Assembly: GCA_949317995.1 (NCBI GenBank)
Contig: OX439040.1
Coordinates: 73,815,972-73,879,971 of the forward strand
Source of the DNA: Acholoe squamosa
Taxonomy: Eukaryota > Annelida > Polychaeta > Phyllodocida > Polynoidae
Direction of reading: 5' to 3'
DNA: 64,000 bases
This document shows positions 29,672-40,109 of the stretch, piece after piece (position 1 is the first letter of the stretch; every line of letters begins with the position of its first letter). Under the pieces are notes generated by a model. It saw nothing but the letters and a program-made list of their open reading frames with translations. It made no database searches and was not told the DNA's origin. A program made the position numbers and the translations under genes.

Positions 29672-32600
29672 CTATTCTTCGTCATCATAGTCTGTGTCTT
29701 CATCAATGAAGTCTTCATCACCATCGTTGTGATCATGATTGTCTTCATCAATGTTATGTAGGTCAGCGTTGCCCTCAGGTTCCGTCGGATCACTTTCATT
29801 GTTATTCCTGGGGAATCTGCTGGGTGTGGGGTCTCTGGTCCTCCTATTCTGGTAAGGGGGACTATTGCTGTTTATGATATCAGCCTCATGTGTGACCTTT
29901 TTAAAGGAAACCTGTTTATTGTTTGCTGGGGCTGTGGCCACTGTGATGACTATTTTGTTGTCATCTTTGGAGGTGGGATTCCTGGAGGCGCTCTGTGATC
30001 TAGCTCTTTGCTGAGGTGGTTTGTTTCTTCCTCCAGAAGCATCCTGAGACCTTGACCTTCTGAACCTTCTGTAATTGGGGTCAGATTGGTTGCTGGAGCC
30101 GTTTTGGGTCCTGGTCTCATACTGCCTGTTGTAGTTGCCACTGGGGTACCTGTCATACTTTTTATTGTTGGAGTATTGGTTTTCCTTTCTGGGTGTGCCA
30201 CTATTGTTTTTGTTACTGTTCATGGCACAGAGGTCTGCTTGTTGGGTCCCAGCCATGGCCATTTTATGTGCTTCTATGCGCAATTCCTGTGTAAGGGCCA
30301 TTTTTTCTGCATCAGCTATGGTTTTGGGCATGTCAGGGAGGATTACTGATTTAATTTGAGGCTTAAGCCCATTAATCAGGTAATCCACTTGAACTGACTC
30401 CTCCAGGTTGCTGTTTGCCAAGAGCAGGGTCATGTCTTCTAAGTACTGTTCCACTGTCTCATCTGGCTGTTGTGTCCTGTTTCTATAACCTTTGCTGATG
30501 GTTGCAGGGTCAGGGGTGCCAAAACGCTTCAGGAAGGCTGCATATACTGCCTCATTGTCATACATGATGGGCTTCTCAAAAATATTGGCGAAGAACCATT
30601 GAGCTGCCCTGCCCTTTAGGAAGGTGTATAGGCAGGAGGTGTGCAGGTGTTGGTGGCGGGGGTATACATTCCTGATCCAGAACTTAAATTCTGTGATGAA
30701 TTTGGCGGCAGACCTGTACTCAGTTGGTTTGTCAAATGTCTCAGGCTTATTAAAAGAGCTGAGTTGGGCTGAGGAGAGTTTGTCATCACTCAAAGTCATT
30801 TGACCCAAACCACTGGCGATGTGAGATTGGCCTATCATTGGTATCATAGGGGTGGAGTGGTCGTATGCCTGGCGGTGTCCTGTTGGATGTGCACCTGTGC
30901 TTTGAGAATACAGGGTTTGCATGGGTATAGGCATGTTGCTGGGTGTACGAGCATGAGCAGGGATATAGATACTACCTGCCACTGTACCTAATGTGTTAGC
31001 ATTGGCCTGCACTGGGGTGGTGGCTGGAGCTGCCATCTGGCGAGTAGCGGAGACACTAGGAATATCGTCTCGGGTTGACCTGTGTGAGGTGGGCGTGGCA
31101 CCCAATAAACCAGCTGGAGTGTTGTTCTGGAAGGCGCTGGGTGGGCTTAACCTTATGTCATTGCCAGCATGTTGGTAACCTGGCATGGTAGGTGCACTGG
31201 GGGTCTGTGAGGCGTGAGGTATACCCAAGTTTGCCGGTGAGGAGTGGGCAGGAGGGGGCTGGAGTGGGGGCCTGTGGCCATAAACTGAGCAAATCTCTCT
31301 CCTAACATCATCCATGTTCCTGTTGATGCGCTCAGAGATATCTGCTGCCATCATTTCAGATCTTCTCAGGACATCTGCATTATCTTCTGCAGCTCTCCTG
31401 TGTGATTGTATCAAGTCGCGCTCCATCTGAGCCCTCCAGGTGTCCATGTTGTCTAACCTGTCGTTGACTCTGTTTAGATGGCTGGTGTGCTCCTGGCCTA
31501 CCCTTTGGATTTCAGCTGATAGGAGATTAATCTGGCCAGTCAGTAAATTGCTTAAGGAATCACTGACTGCCTGTGTACATTCTCTTACCAGATTCCTGGC
31601 CAGGTCGTCCTGATCATACCTGGGAGGATGTGTAGTGGGTGTCCTGCTGTCCATCCTGCCTCTGCGTAGGTGAGGGAAGGTGATTTCAGGATCGTCCTCC
31701 GAGGTTAGGCTGTCTTCTGAGGTGCAGTATGGAGTGGCTCTTCTCCTAAAGATCTGAGAGGTGGCTCCTATAGCACCTGTTACTGCTGAGTCTATGCTCC
31801 TCAATACCCTATAGTAGGGGGGTGTCTGCCTTCTAAGAGGTGAGGTAGACTGTGCCCTCCTTCTCCTGGGGCTAGGTAGGGGTGTATAGTCTGAAGAGGT
31901 GGCCCCTGTGTCCAGGTTTGGGGTATTGAGAGTGTTTGGTGGTGTTGGGGTAGCCTCAGGGGTCGGGGTATTTAGATATGACCTGAAGGGGTCACTAGAT
32001 GTGGTGGCGTCAGGCCACTGCTCCTCTAGTATTCTATTAATGCGACCTAAAAATGCTGAGGGACTTTCACCACGCTGTGTACTGTGAGTGTTGGGGGCTG
32101 GTGCCTCCTGAGCTCTATTTGTCCTTACTGATCTCCACCTATTGATAGCTGATCTTATCCTTTGTCTCCAGAGATCAGATTCAGGTGGTAATGTAGGGTC
32201 AGGGGGAATATAACTGTCCCAGGTGAGTTCAGAAGGGTTGGGGTGTGTAAAACCAGCTGGGGGTGAGGTGGTGTCTGTACCGGTAGCAGGCTGCCGAGGT
32301 AATGTAGGTATGCTTTCTAAGGCGGCCTGTAATCGTGGTGACCTGGGCTCTAGGTGTGAGTCCAGGTCTAAGTGGCTTGGTGAAGCTACAGGTGTAGATG
32401 ATGTTTCACCTGGTAGACCAGCAAGTCTTAGGACTGGGGATTCAGCACTTGAAAAACCAGGTAAAGTCAGATTAAGTCCTGGTGCCTGTGATGTGAGTGG
32501 GGTGCTGGTCTGTGTACCGGTATTATTGTCATCAATTGTTGATGAAAAAGTTTTGTTTCTACTCACAGGTGTTGGCTTGGGTGTTAGAAATGATGGTGGT

Positions 32601-32782
32601 AGGATTGGATCCAACAGAAAGGCGTCAGGTGACGAGTCAGATGACGGAACAGTCTGCTGCTGGTCTGGGGCTGCTGCTGGTGCTGCTGCTGCTGCTGCTG
32701 CTGGTGGGGGCGCGTCTAGCCCTGGGGATGTAACGGCATCTTCTGTAAATGGCTCTTTGGTTGTTGTCTCACTTTGATTCAT
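29672..32782 (-). CDS. gag: Gypsy Gag polyprotein
   Basis: A 1,036-residue Gag. The long N-terminal half is proline/serine/threonine-rich and includes a polyalanine run encoded by GCT/GCA-type repeats. A coiled-coil-like region follows (ESMM-type helices around residues 400-490). The capsid-like core has AAKFITEFKFWIRNVYPRH, AAQWFFANIF and EQYLEDMTLLLANSNLEE. The C-terminus is arginine/serine-rich and then strongly acidic. There is no CCHC zinc knuckle; the arginine-rich part may replace it in RNA binding. It ends in TAG, in frame with pol. Confidence 0.85.
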   Translation of the reverse strand: MNQSETTTKEPFTEDAVTSPGLDAPPPAAAAAAAPAAAPDQQQTVPSSDSSPDAFLLDPILPPSFLTPKPTPVSRNKTFSSTIDDNNTGTQTSTPLTSQAPGLNLTLPGFSSAESPVLRLAGLPGETSSTPVASPSHLDLDSHLEPRSPRLQAALESIPTLPRQPATGTDTTSPPAGFTHPNPSELTWDSYIPPDPTLPPESDLWRQRIRSAINRWRSVRTNRAQEAPAPNTHSTQRGESPSAFLGRINRILEEQWPDATTSSDPFRSYLNTPTPEATPTPPNTLNTPNLDTGATSSDYTPLPSPRRRRAQSTSPLRRQTPPYYRVLRSIDSAVTGAIGATSQIFRRRATPYCTSEDSLTSEDDPEITFPHLRRGRMDSRTPTTHPPRYDQDDLARNLVRECTQAVSDSLSNLLTGQINLLSAEIQRVGQEHTSHLNRVNDRLDNMDTWRAQMERDLIQSHRRAAEDNADVLRRSEMMAADISERINRNMDDVRREICSVYGHRPPLQPPPAHSSPANLGIPHASQTPSAPTMPGYQHAGNDIRLSPPSAFQNNTPAGLLGATPTSHRSTRDDIPSVSATRQMAAPATTPVQANANTLGTVAGSIYIPAHARTPSNMPIPMQTLYSQSTGAHPTGHRQAYDHSTPMIPMIGQSHIASGLGQMTLSDDKLSSAQLSSFNKPETFDKPTEYRSAAKFITEFKFWIRNVYPRHQHLHTSCLYTFLKGRAAQWFFANIFEKPIMYDNEAVYAAFLKRFGTPDPATISKGYRNRTQQPDETVEQYLEDMTLLLANSNLEESVQVDYLINGLKPQIKSVILPDMPKTIADAEKMALTQELRIEAHKMAMAGTQQADLCAMNSNKNNSGTPRKENQYSNNKKYDRYPSGNYNRQYETRTQNGSSNQSDPNYRRFRRSRSQDASGGRNKPPQQRARSQSASRNPTSKDDNKIVITVATAPANNKQVSFKKVTHEADIINSNSPPYQNRRTRDPTPSRFPRNNNESDPTEPEGNADLHNIDEDNHDHNDGDEDFIDEDTDYDDEE

Positions 32783-32836
32783 GGCTCATGAGAGGTGAAA
32801 ACAATGGGACGTTACAAATAGGGTTCTCCACCATTG

Positions 32837-33370
32837 TCAATGTCTCGTTACATGTCATGAAGTGAGGTAACAGGAGTCCAGACAATTCAGTTGATGATCC
32901 AGCTTTATTGTAAGATTGGCATGATGAGTAACTGATACAGTGTACAATATAGTACTCGCCAGTCTGACCAAGCTATATCCTAAGCCAAGGCACCTGAGTG
33001 TCGTAGGGTCTAGGTTGGAGAAGAATAAGATGCTGAGGCTTGATCCTGACTAGGTTATATAGTCAGGAGCAAGCCCAGATGACGTCGTGTCTATTTCTGT
33101 ACTTTCTATTTTTAGTATAGGGAGCGACTCAAATATGCTGAGTCGGTGGTTCTGCTCAGTCCCAATCTGTGGTAGGAGGGGTGAGCTGCTCCTATTGGCT
33201 AGGTGAATCTAAAAATAGTTGAGTTCTCCAGTGGGGGATCCACAGGAGGGAGCCTGGGGATTTCCCACTGGAGGAGGGCAGGTGTGAACTCTTCACCCTG
33301 CTAAGCTAAAAATAGGTTGACCTTGGTTTGAACTAGGGGGTAGCTTGGCCAGTTTGGTTTGAGTATGTCG
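32837..33370 (-). repeat. Candidate 5' LTR of the Gypsy element
   Basis: Upstream of gag on the - strand lie a TATA-like CTATATAAC (about 33053-33064 on +), then an AATAAA (32904-32909 on +), then a CA end at about 32837. This is the order U3-R-U5. A TGGTGGAGAACC string directly inside could be the primer-binding site. The outer boundary is not fixed because the partner LTR is lost. Confidence 0.5.
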
Positions 33371-33377
33371 TTCATAA

Positions 33378-34793
33378 TTATAATACATAGAATAGTCCAT
33401 TGACATTACGGTTAATATATACAAACTGATCAGTGAAATTGGCTATTTTGATCCACCAGTTGTTGTCAATATAATTATGGGCATATTCCACTGCTACTAT
33501 AGTGCAATGGTATTTGCCTTGTTGATATCCTTGTTGATATACAGGAATGCCGTTAAACACCCTCACTTTATGCTGGTCAGCATTGATCTCGGCCTTCAGG
33601 TCACTGGAACGCAATTTGATGGTTTCTTGTATAGCACATTGATTCTTGTTTCCCATGCGTACAGTTTGTTGATTTCCATCCATAATATCCTAGATAGCGT
33701 CAAGGGGTAGACCGTTCCTCAGTTTACAACAATCAAAAGCTCCTGTATTTACCAACCCTTGATACTCTTCTCCCTTGACGATAATCTCCAAAAAGTAAAC
33801 ATTTTGCGTGTTGTTATCATAGCCAGCCGACCTGTCCCCCTTAATCAACTGTAATTCAATAATAGGAGCAGGGTGGCCCACTAGTTTCCCTGACCATTGC
33901 CAGAGTGACCAGTGGGTCCCTTGATATCTGGGGCAGACCGAGTCCGAGCACCCAGATTTCTGTGATAGTCTGCCAAGAGAGCACACTCTTCAGTGCTATG
34001 ACTCGTGTATATTACAATACTGAGCATTGCCATTCTGTCCTCCCGCCTTGATTTTTGGATCACTGGTAGGTGCCTGTCCATAAAGACGATCCATGGTTCA
34101 TTTGTAAGCAGCAGCTCACTGCACTGACCTCTTCTGATAGTCATCAGTGCTCAAATTTCCTCCTCTTCCACCAGAATTTCCCTACATGCGATTGTTATAG
34201 AATCCTTGATTGGCATACCTTCCTCCTCGGCCGAATCCATTGCCCCCTCGTCCAGGATTGTATGGAGGTCATCACATGCCATATCCTCCTTGGCTGTAAT
34301 TACCATTGGATCCCTGCATGACATAGTTTTCCAACACTCGAGTGAATTCAGGGTCGACCTCGTCCTCTTTGGTCTTTTGAAAAGGTGGTGTTCTTTCCAG
34401 CAAAACCAATTCACTTTTCTTGTCGGGATTTTTCTTCTCCACCGACTCCAAACACATGGCCATAGCTACCGCATCATGAAAGGATTTCAACTCGGCCTTG
34501 GCCAGTTCATTCCCTATCCCTCGATGTAGTCCACTTACAAAGACGGAAATAAATTCTTCGTCCTCTATTCCGGGTTTTATGTAACCTTTCCGATGTTTAA
34601 GCCATGGGGGCCCGTTTGTCCCCAAAAGTTTCTTTCTTTTAATATGGTTTTAACCTTTTCTATGGTGTCCTTCTCCCCATTGGGAATAGATTTTAACCAC
34701 GTGGCTGCACCTGCTTTTATATGAAACTTCACGATGTTCAGGAAAACCTGGTCGTCCCATCCATTGATTTCTTTCAAGATGTTCATTTCATAG
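33378..34793 (-). pseudogene. Degraded retroelement gag-protease remnant
   Basis: Several - strand frames succeed each other with frameshifts. There is a gag-like helix block with AGAATWLKSIPNGEK (34801 to 34577) and EEFISVFVSGLHRGIGNEL (34625 to 34272). Next come a STEEC motif resembling the end of a zinc knuckle, and an aspartic-protease-like VNTGAFDC (33986 to 33690). No RT is visible. Likely the decayed front half of a second LTR element, in the same orientation as the Gypsy next to it. Confidence 0.5.
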
Positions 34794-36103
34794 ATGGTCA
34801 ATTCTCACGAAAATGGAGCACAGTGCTTGGGAAGGGGAAAATCGTGAACTTCTTGTATCATTCCAATTTTCTTTTGGCTAAAAGCTATTGGGCAATACAG
34901 ATTCCTGACAAAATTGGGAACACTAATCTTGTTAATTGAACATTCTATGCCATTTTTTTATTGTGTTTGAAAGTGGACCTACGTATGGTGATGCATCCTA
35001 GGCATGAGCAGACTAAATAATTAGCCTAAGTGTCAAATAATTAGCATGATATTGAATATTATTAGTCAATATAGCCTAAATAATAGTTGACATATGATAT
35101 CTTTGATTTCTATTGATCATGATTGGTGATATGTTCACTTTGATCATACCCACTCTGGTAAGGGATCTACCCATAGCCATGTACCTACATACGGTGATGG
35201 ACCATGGTTTCTGCTTGCCATGAGTAGAATGCTTTAGGGAAGTGATATTTTTTCCTGCACAAATTGAATGACTGGTCATCTGGCTATATTGAAAAAACAT
35301 TACACCTTCACCATTTTTATTATTACATCCATTTTTAGCCTGAAATTAATCCATGGTGATGTACCAAGTACGGTGATGTTTCCATAGATTTGCTGTATCA
35401 AATGAAGGGAAAGCACCCTTCATGTATAATAATTTGCACATATATTCACAAAACAAGCTACACTTTTGTGCTAAAAAATGTTTCATTAAATATCAACAGA
35501 CTTTCTCTTATAACAGATTTAGTGGACCTACGTACGGTGATGCCAGTAGGTACACCACATGCTTGTCATTGCTATAGATTATTTATGTGCATGTGTTGTG
35601 GAATTTTATGTTTGACTCTATGTTCCCCTTATTAAAACCTACAAAATGAGGTATTCATTTATTCCAAAGGAGTATTCTCCCTGATGTTATATCTAATTTA
35701 ATGTACCTATGTACGGTGATGCAAAAGTTACACAACTACTTATTTCCTTTCAAACCCCCAAAAATTATTGAAAAATGAATTTGAAGTCATCAAAATTTTC
35801 CTTTTGTGATTCTACAATTGTGCATACAAATGATTTTATTCTCTACCTTGTATTTATCTTAGATATGACATCTTATGTATTTCATCTTTTTTTTCCTCAC
35901 CTTGAAACATTCAAAATACACACATTTCACCCTATATTGGGATAGATACTGATGGTAGACATGCAAAAGTATGTGCCCACAGCAAGATATTACTGACAGT
36001 AATGTAAAAGTATGCACAACAAAGCCATCCCCCCCTTATTAAGTGTTTGTGACACAAGAACGTTATGGTGACCCTGTGCTCCATTTTCGTGAGAATTGAC
36101 CAT
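34794..36103. mobile_element. 1.3 kb inverted-repeat element with periodic internal motif
   Basis: Perfect 30-bp inverted ends (34794-34823 and 36074-36103; ends ATGGTCAATTCTCACG...) bound 1,310 bp with no convincing ORF. Inside, variants of ACCTACGTACGGTGATG occur at about 34975, 35181, 35361, 35524 and 35703, spaced 163-206 bp. This is a non-autonomous DNA transposon by structure. A target duplication is not clear. It interrupts a - strand retroelement remnant. Confidence 0.75.
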
Positions 36104-36123
36104 TATGCTTCCCCGTCAAAAAT

Positions 36124-38918
36124 TCACGCGGAGGTCACCTCGATAGAGTCTCCTCTATCTCCAAGGGCTACTTCCTCACGCCCCTCAGATTGGGCATCGT
36201 CAACCGATACACACCTTACCTTAACCTGGGCCACAGGGACCCTTTCAGAAAACAAAGTAAAGTCAGAATAAGCTCTCTTCAAACTTAAATCTTGGATCTG
36301 AGCTCCTCCTCGACTTGGTTGCTCACCCTCTTGTTGCACTCCTTCTAAAGGGGTTGTCTGCAACTCACTCTCTCTTCGCTCGGAGTTCCTTCTAGATTCT
36401 TCTGAGTCCACCAGACAGGTTTCATCCCTGTTCTCAACAAAACGAGTCCCCACCAAACTTCCCTGACTTCTTGACTGTACAAGGAGTGTGAAATTTTTAT
36501 CTGCTGCAATAAGGCCTCAGTTGCATTTCGCAAAGCAGTTCTAAATTCACTTAGTTCCTCCTGCCGTCTGTTGGACCGTTCAGTAACCTCCTCAATAAAC
36601 CCCACAGTCCGATCCAAAGACGCCCAAGTGTCTCTTCCGGCATCAAAAGTAAGATCGCTAGTATGATCTGTCCTCACAGAATCGTGGTTGAGCGCATTAT
36701 CAGTCTCAGAGACCTCTTCCTCACTCGATCCACTTGCCTCAGCGGAGACAGTACTAATAATTTCTAGACTCGGGTGCGAAATAGTTCCGTTACCTTCCAA
36801 AGATCCAGGGTAGGCGCAGGTTCCGGAGGCCACCTGTGACTCACCTCAGCTTTTACTGCTCACCTGTTCCCCAGTATCCCCGGAGGTAGAGCTAAGATCT
36901 ATCAAATTAGTTCCCCTTTCGGAGACTAAAAACAGATGACCATCAGACAAAGTCTGCAGTGTTCTCCCTGTTGCAACTCGAAGGGAGATCTCTCTATCGT
37001 CTGCGGCACCACTGGAGGGCGGGCCATACACTATCGCCACAAATTCTTGTTGTCTGTCACGGTCGCTGTGGCCACAATATTAGGAGTGAGTGAGTAATGG
37101 TTGTTTAACACCAAGCCGACAGCTAAGGTCATATTCATGGCGGAAAAAGTACATTAGACATCACGTCACAAAGGAATACATGTGCCTGTGCCCGTGCATA
37201 TGGACACCAGACATATGTAAGAAAGAGGGGACAGGAAAGAGGAGATTCAAGGAACGAATATGTGCCAGTGCCCGCGCATATGGACACCACCCACACTCAG
37301 AGAGGATAGAAAAGCAAGACATAGCCCCCTTTTAAAGATGGCCTGGGGCTGGGGAGGCCCGCCACAATATTAGGACCTATTTCTGTGTTCCCCTGAGGTG
37401 ATATAAGGGTCCAATCATTTAGAGTGTTAGAAAGGTGCTCTTCTCTTTGTGTATCATCTGAGAGTTGGTCAAACGCCCTCACCTGGCGTCCTACATGCGA
37501 CCCAAAAGTCCGAGATATACGTTCAAATCGCACTCCTGAAAACTCTTGTCCCATTTGTCCCCAATGGGGTCTCAATTTAGCACCGGTATATGCCCACCTT
37601 GCTGCCAAAGGTTGTGCTGACAAGTTGCTATAACCCCACACAGGGGTGTCGGGGGAACCTATCCCCGATGGTAATGGAGTATCGTGCGGAATTCCACTAT
37701 TTGGATTCAATCCACCTTCCAATCTAGTCAGATTAGGGTTACCTATAGACAAATAATCAGTGGAATCACCACTGTCAGATACAGAGTATTGTTCAATACT
37801 ACCTGTTGCCTCTTCAATCAAATCAAGATAACTTCCTCCAAGGTTATCAATGTTTTGTCTTAAATTGTCTTGTCCTCCAGTTTCGACCACTTGGTTTGTT
37901 TGATACTGAAGATCTTCGTCCCCCTCAGTGAGCTGAGTATTTTCCTGACTAACACGATAGCTCTGTATTTGTTCAGCCTCATTAGAAGCCGAAATTTCCA
38001 CAAAATCACTTTCTTGTTGTTCCCCTAGATGACGGTCCCGGTACTGAGCATCTGTTTGCAGCTCAGTTTCATTACCCTCTCTTCTACTGGAATTCCCAAA
38101 AGCAGCACCAATATGAGACGTCACCTGACTTTCTTCTTCTATATTTAGTGATGTCTCTTGATGCATTTCCAAAGTCCCAGAGTGTATACTACTACCTTCT
38201 CTAGGATCCAAGGATTGCCTTCGGGCAGCAGCACCGCTAGTCCCGGTCGAATCCGCCGGTTTACGCCGACCCAACTCCGTTGATGACGGGGTGGATGTGA
38301 AGAGTTGTCTTCGTTCTTCACCCCTTGTTTTCAACAACTCCTCATCCGGATGGAGACTCTTTTGACTCAAAAGGCCGTGGCCGTAACTGCCACCTGGGTG
38401 TCCCTGGGTCCCAACTGTATAGGATCTGCAGGTCTTCTAGATTGGAGGTTCCGCTGAGCAGGTTGATCAGGTCTGCTCGAGTTCACTCCCCGATTTTCTG
38501 AGACGCTCCTTTCCTGGTACATGCTATTGTCAGCACCTTCACTCCTCGAGGGTGCTGTAAATTGTTCAGGTCCTCCCTGGTTTCCACCACCTGTCTCACT
38601 TTGCTGAACTTGAGTATTACTCACACTACTAATCGTACTATTAATATTCTCCCCTCAAGAGTCTATAGCAGGATTTTGTTCCTCCCCATTGCCATGATTA
38701 TCCTGATCACTCGCATTGTCACCACTAGAGTCATTTGATAATATATCACTTCCTGCAGGCTTCCCCCCAGAGGTGTAGTACCCTGAGGCTCCGGGAATGG
38801 ACATGACACAGGCATTGTTCTCCACTACCTGGGCTATCACAGGCGGAGGGGAAAGAGGGGTTTTAGGTGCTAAAGTTCTCAAAGGGAAGCTATAATACAG
38901 TCCAACTCGGGTTTCCAC
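36124..38918 (-). pseudogene. Decayed Ser/Glu-rich gag-like coding region
   Basis: A chain of - strand frames (38918-38655, 38624-38367, 38370-37297, 37040-36846, 36833-36345, 36456-36124) has the same low-complexity, S/T/E/Q-rich style. Near the end is a helical stretch (VGFIEEVTERSNRRQEELSE). It resembles the non-conserved N-terminal half of a large retroelement Gag and may belong with the remnant at 33378-34793, now separated by the 1.3 kb element. I cannot prove the family; a decayed host gene is the alternative. Confidence 0.4.
37086..37375. mobile_element. 290-bp insertion flanked by a 15-bp direct repeat
   Basis: GCCACAATATTAGGA occurs at 37071-37085 and again at 37361-37375. The unit between contains two copies, 80 bp apart, of a GTGCATATGGACACCA-type segment. 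The flanking gag-like frames read on across the site, so this looks like a SINE-like insertion with its target duplication, or a local duplication. Confidence 0.5.
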
Positions 38919-40109
38919 CAGTTATTATATATCTCCTCCCAATCTCCACTCGCTGATTTAAACTGTCTATTTGGGGAATGTTAGCAAGGCTAGTGTCAAG
39001 TGATAGAACCGTGTTTAAATCTCCCAGCCCATTTGAAAAGAAAACACAATTGGGTAATTAATCTCCAGAGGTTTTATTAAATATATATATGCCAATCCAA
39101 AGGTCGAAAAAACAATTCAGACTCCAGAGGTGATTTCACATTTCAATTTGACAATCATAACGCCTTTAACTGTGAAGATACCAATAAAATAGGCCCAGTC
39201 AATTTTCAAATCAATCATATCCAAGTGCTTAAGTCACAAATAATAACGCTACCACATTTCATCAATAACATCCCATAACCAATCACGTACGTGAGTGATT
39301 TCCATCGTTGTCGAATATCTTTAAACTCACACAATCATAAAACATTTATAAATTCAATAACCATCAAGTGTCTCCAAACAGTTATAAGTTCCATAATAAA
39401 ATCACAAGTTGTTATCAGATTTCACAATCATAAACTGCAGGTGTCTTCAAATTCAATCAAGGCATAATTCCAAATTAAATCAATCACTCCATGTTGAGAT
39501 GTTAAGTGAGCATTAAGAAAATAATAATGGGTAGTGAGAGACCAAGGGAAAAGCAAATCAAATCTAAATCCTTCTGATGTGTTTGTTTGTTTGTTTGTTT
39601 ATTATGTGTGGTTCCTCTATGTAATAATCAGATCCTCTATGGTAGGCCTAGGCCTCCAATTGAATGAAGTCAATACTCCAGGAAGCACCCTAGACAGTGG
39701 CCAAAAGCTCCTGTAAATGCTATTCAGAATTTCAATTGATTCCTACTTGTGGGCTGCCGAATATAAATATCTTCCCCTCTAATTCCAGGTCAAACTGTGG
39801 ATCCCTGAAGTTCCGAGCACAATTCGGGCCCCTACCCTTCAGTTCCATGCTTATATACCCCCAGACTACCGGTGGTTTTGGTCTTTTGCCACCCTACACC
39901 TTTTGGACTTTATGCCTGGTGAGATTCTAACAGATCCATCTATAGAGGACACACCCATCAACTCATAAGGACATAATCTCCACTGTCGCCACTGGGACCC
40001 CCAGACCTTCATGGGCAAAGTCCACCACACTGACCCAGCCTTCACAGCCGCTCCTGGCATCCTATAGGACCATAACATGCTGCGCCCACTCTTTATCGGG
40101 TCTAAAGAC
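38919..40109. other. Gene-free stretch left of element copy A
   Basis: About 1.2 kb with no supportable gene. It contains a TATATATATG and an AATAAAA (- strand) near 39080, which might belong to the LTR of the - strand remnant. A (TTTG)n microsatellite lies at about 39580-39601. No inverted end for copy A was found here. Confidence 0.4.

Larger units (their letters stand above)
25679..33370 (-). mobile_element. Ty3/Gypsy-like LTR retrotransposon, 3' truncated
   Basis: Reads from right to left: candidate 5' LTR, gag, then pol (protease, RT, RNase H, integrase). The integrase C-terminus and the 3' LTR are missing at 25.68 kb. The long open frames suggest relatively recent activity before truncation. 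Right boundary is approximate because the outer LTR end was not identified. Confidence 0.8.

Noticed and set aside
26027..32777. Numerous + strand ORFs across the Gypsy element (for example 28728-29108 and 32223-32777)
   Set aside because: They mirror the - strand gag and pol frames and show no family features.
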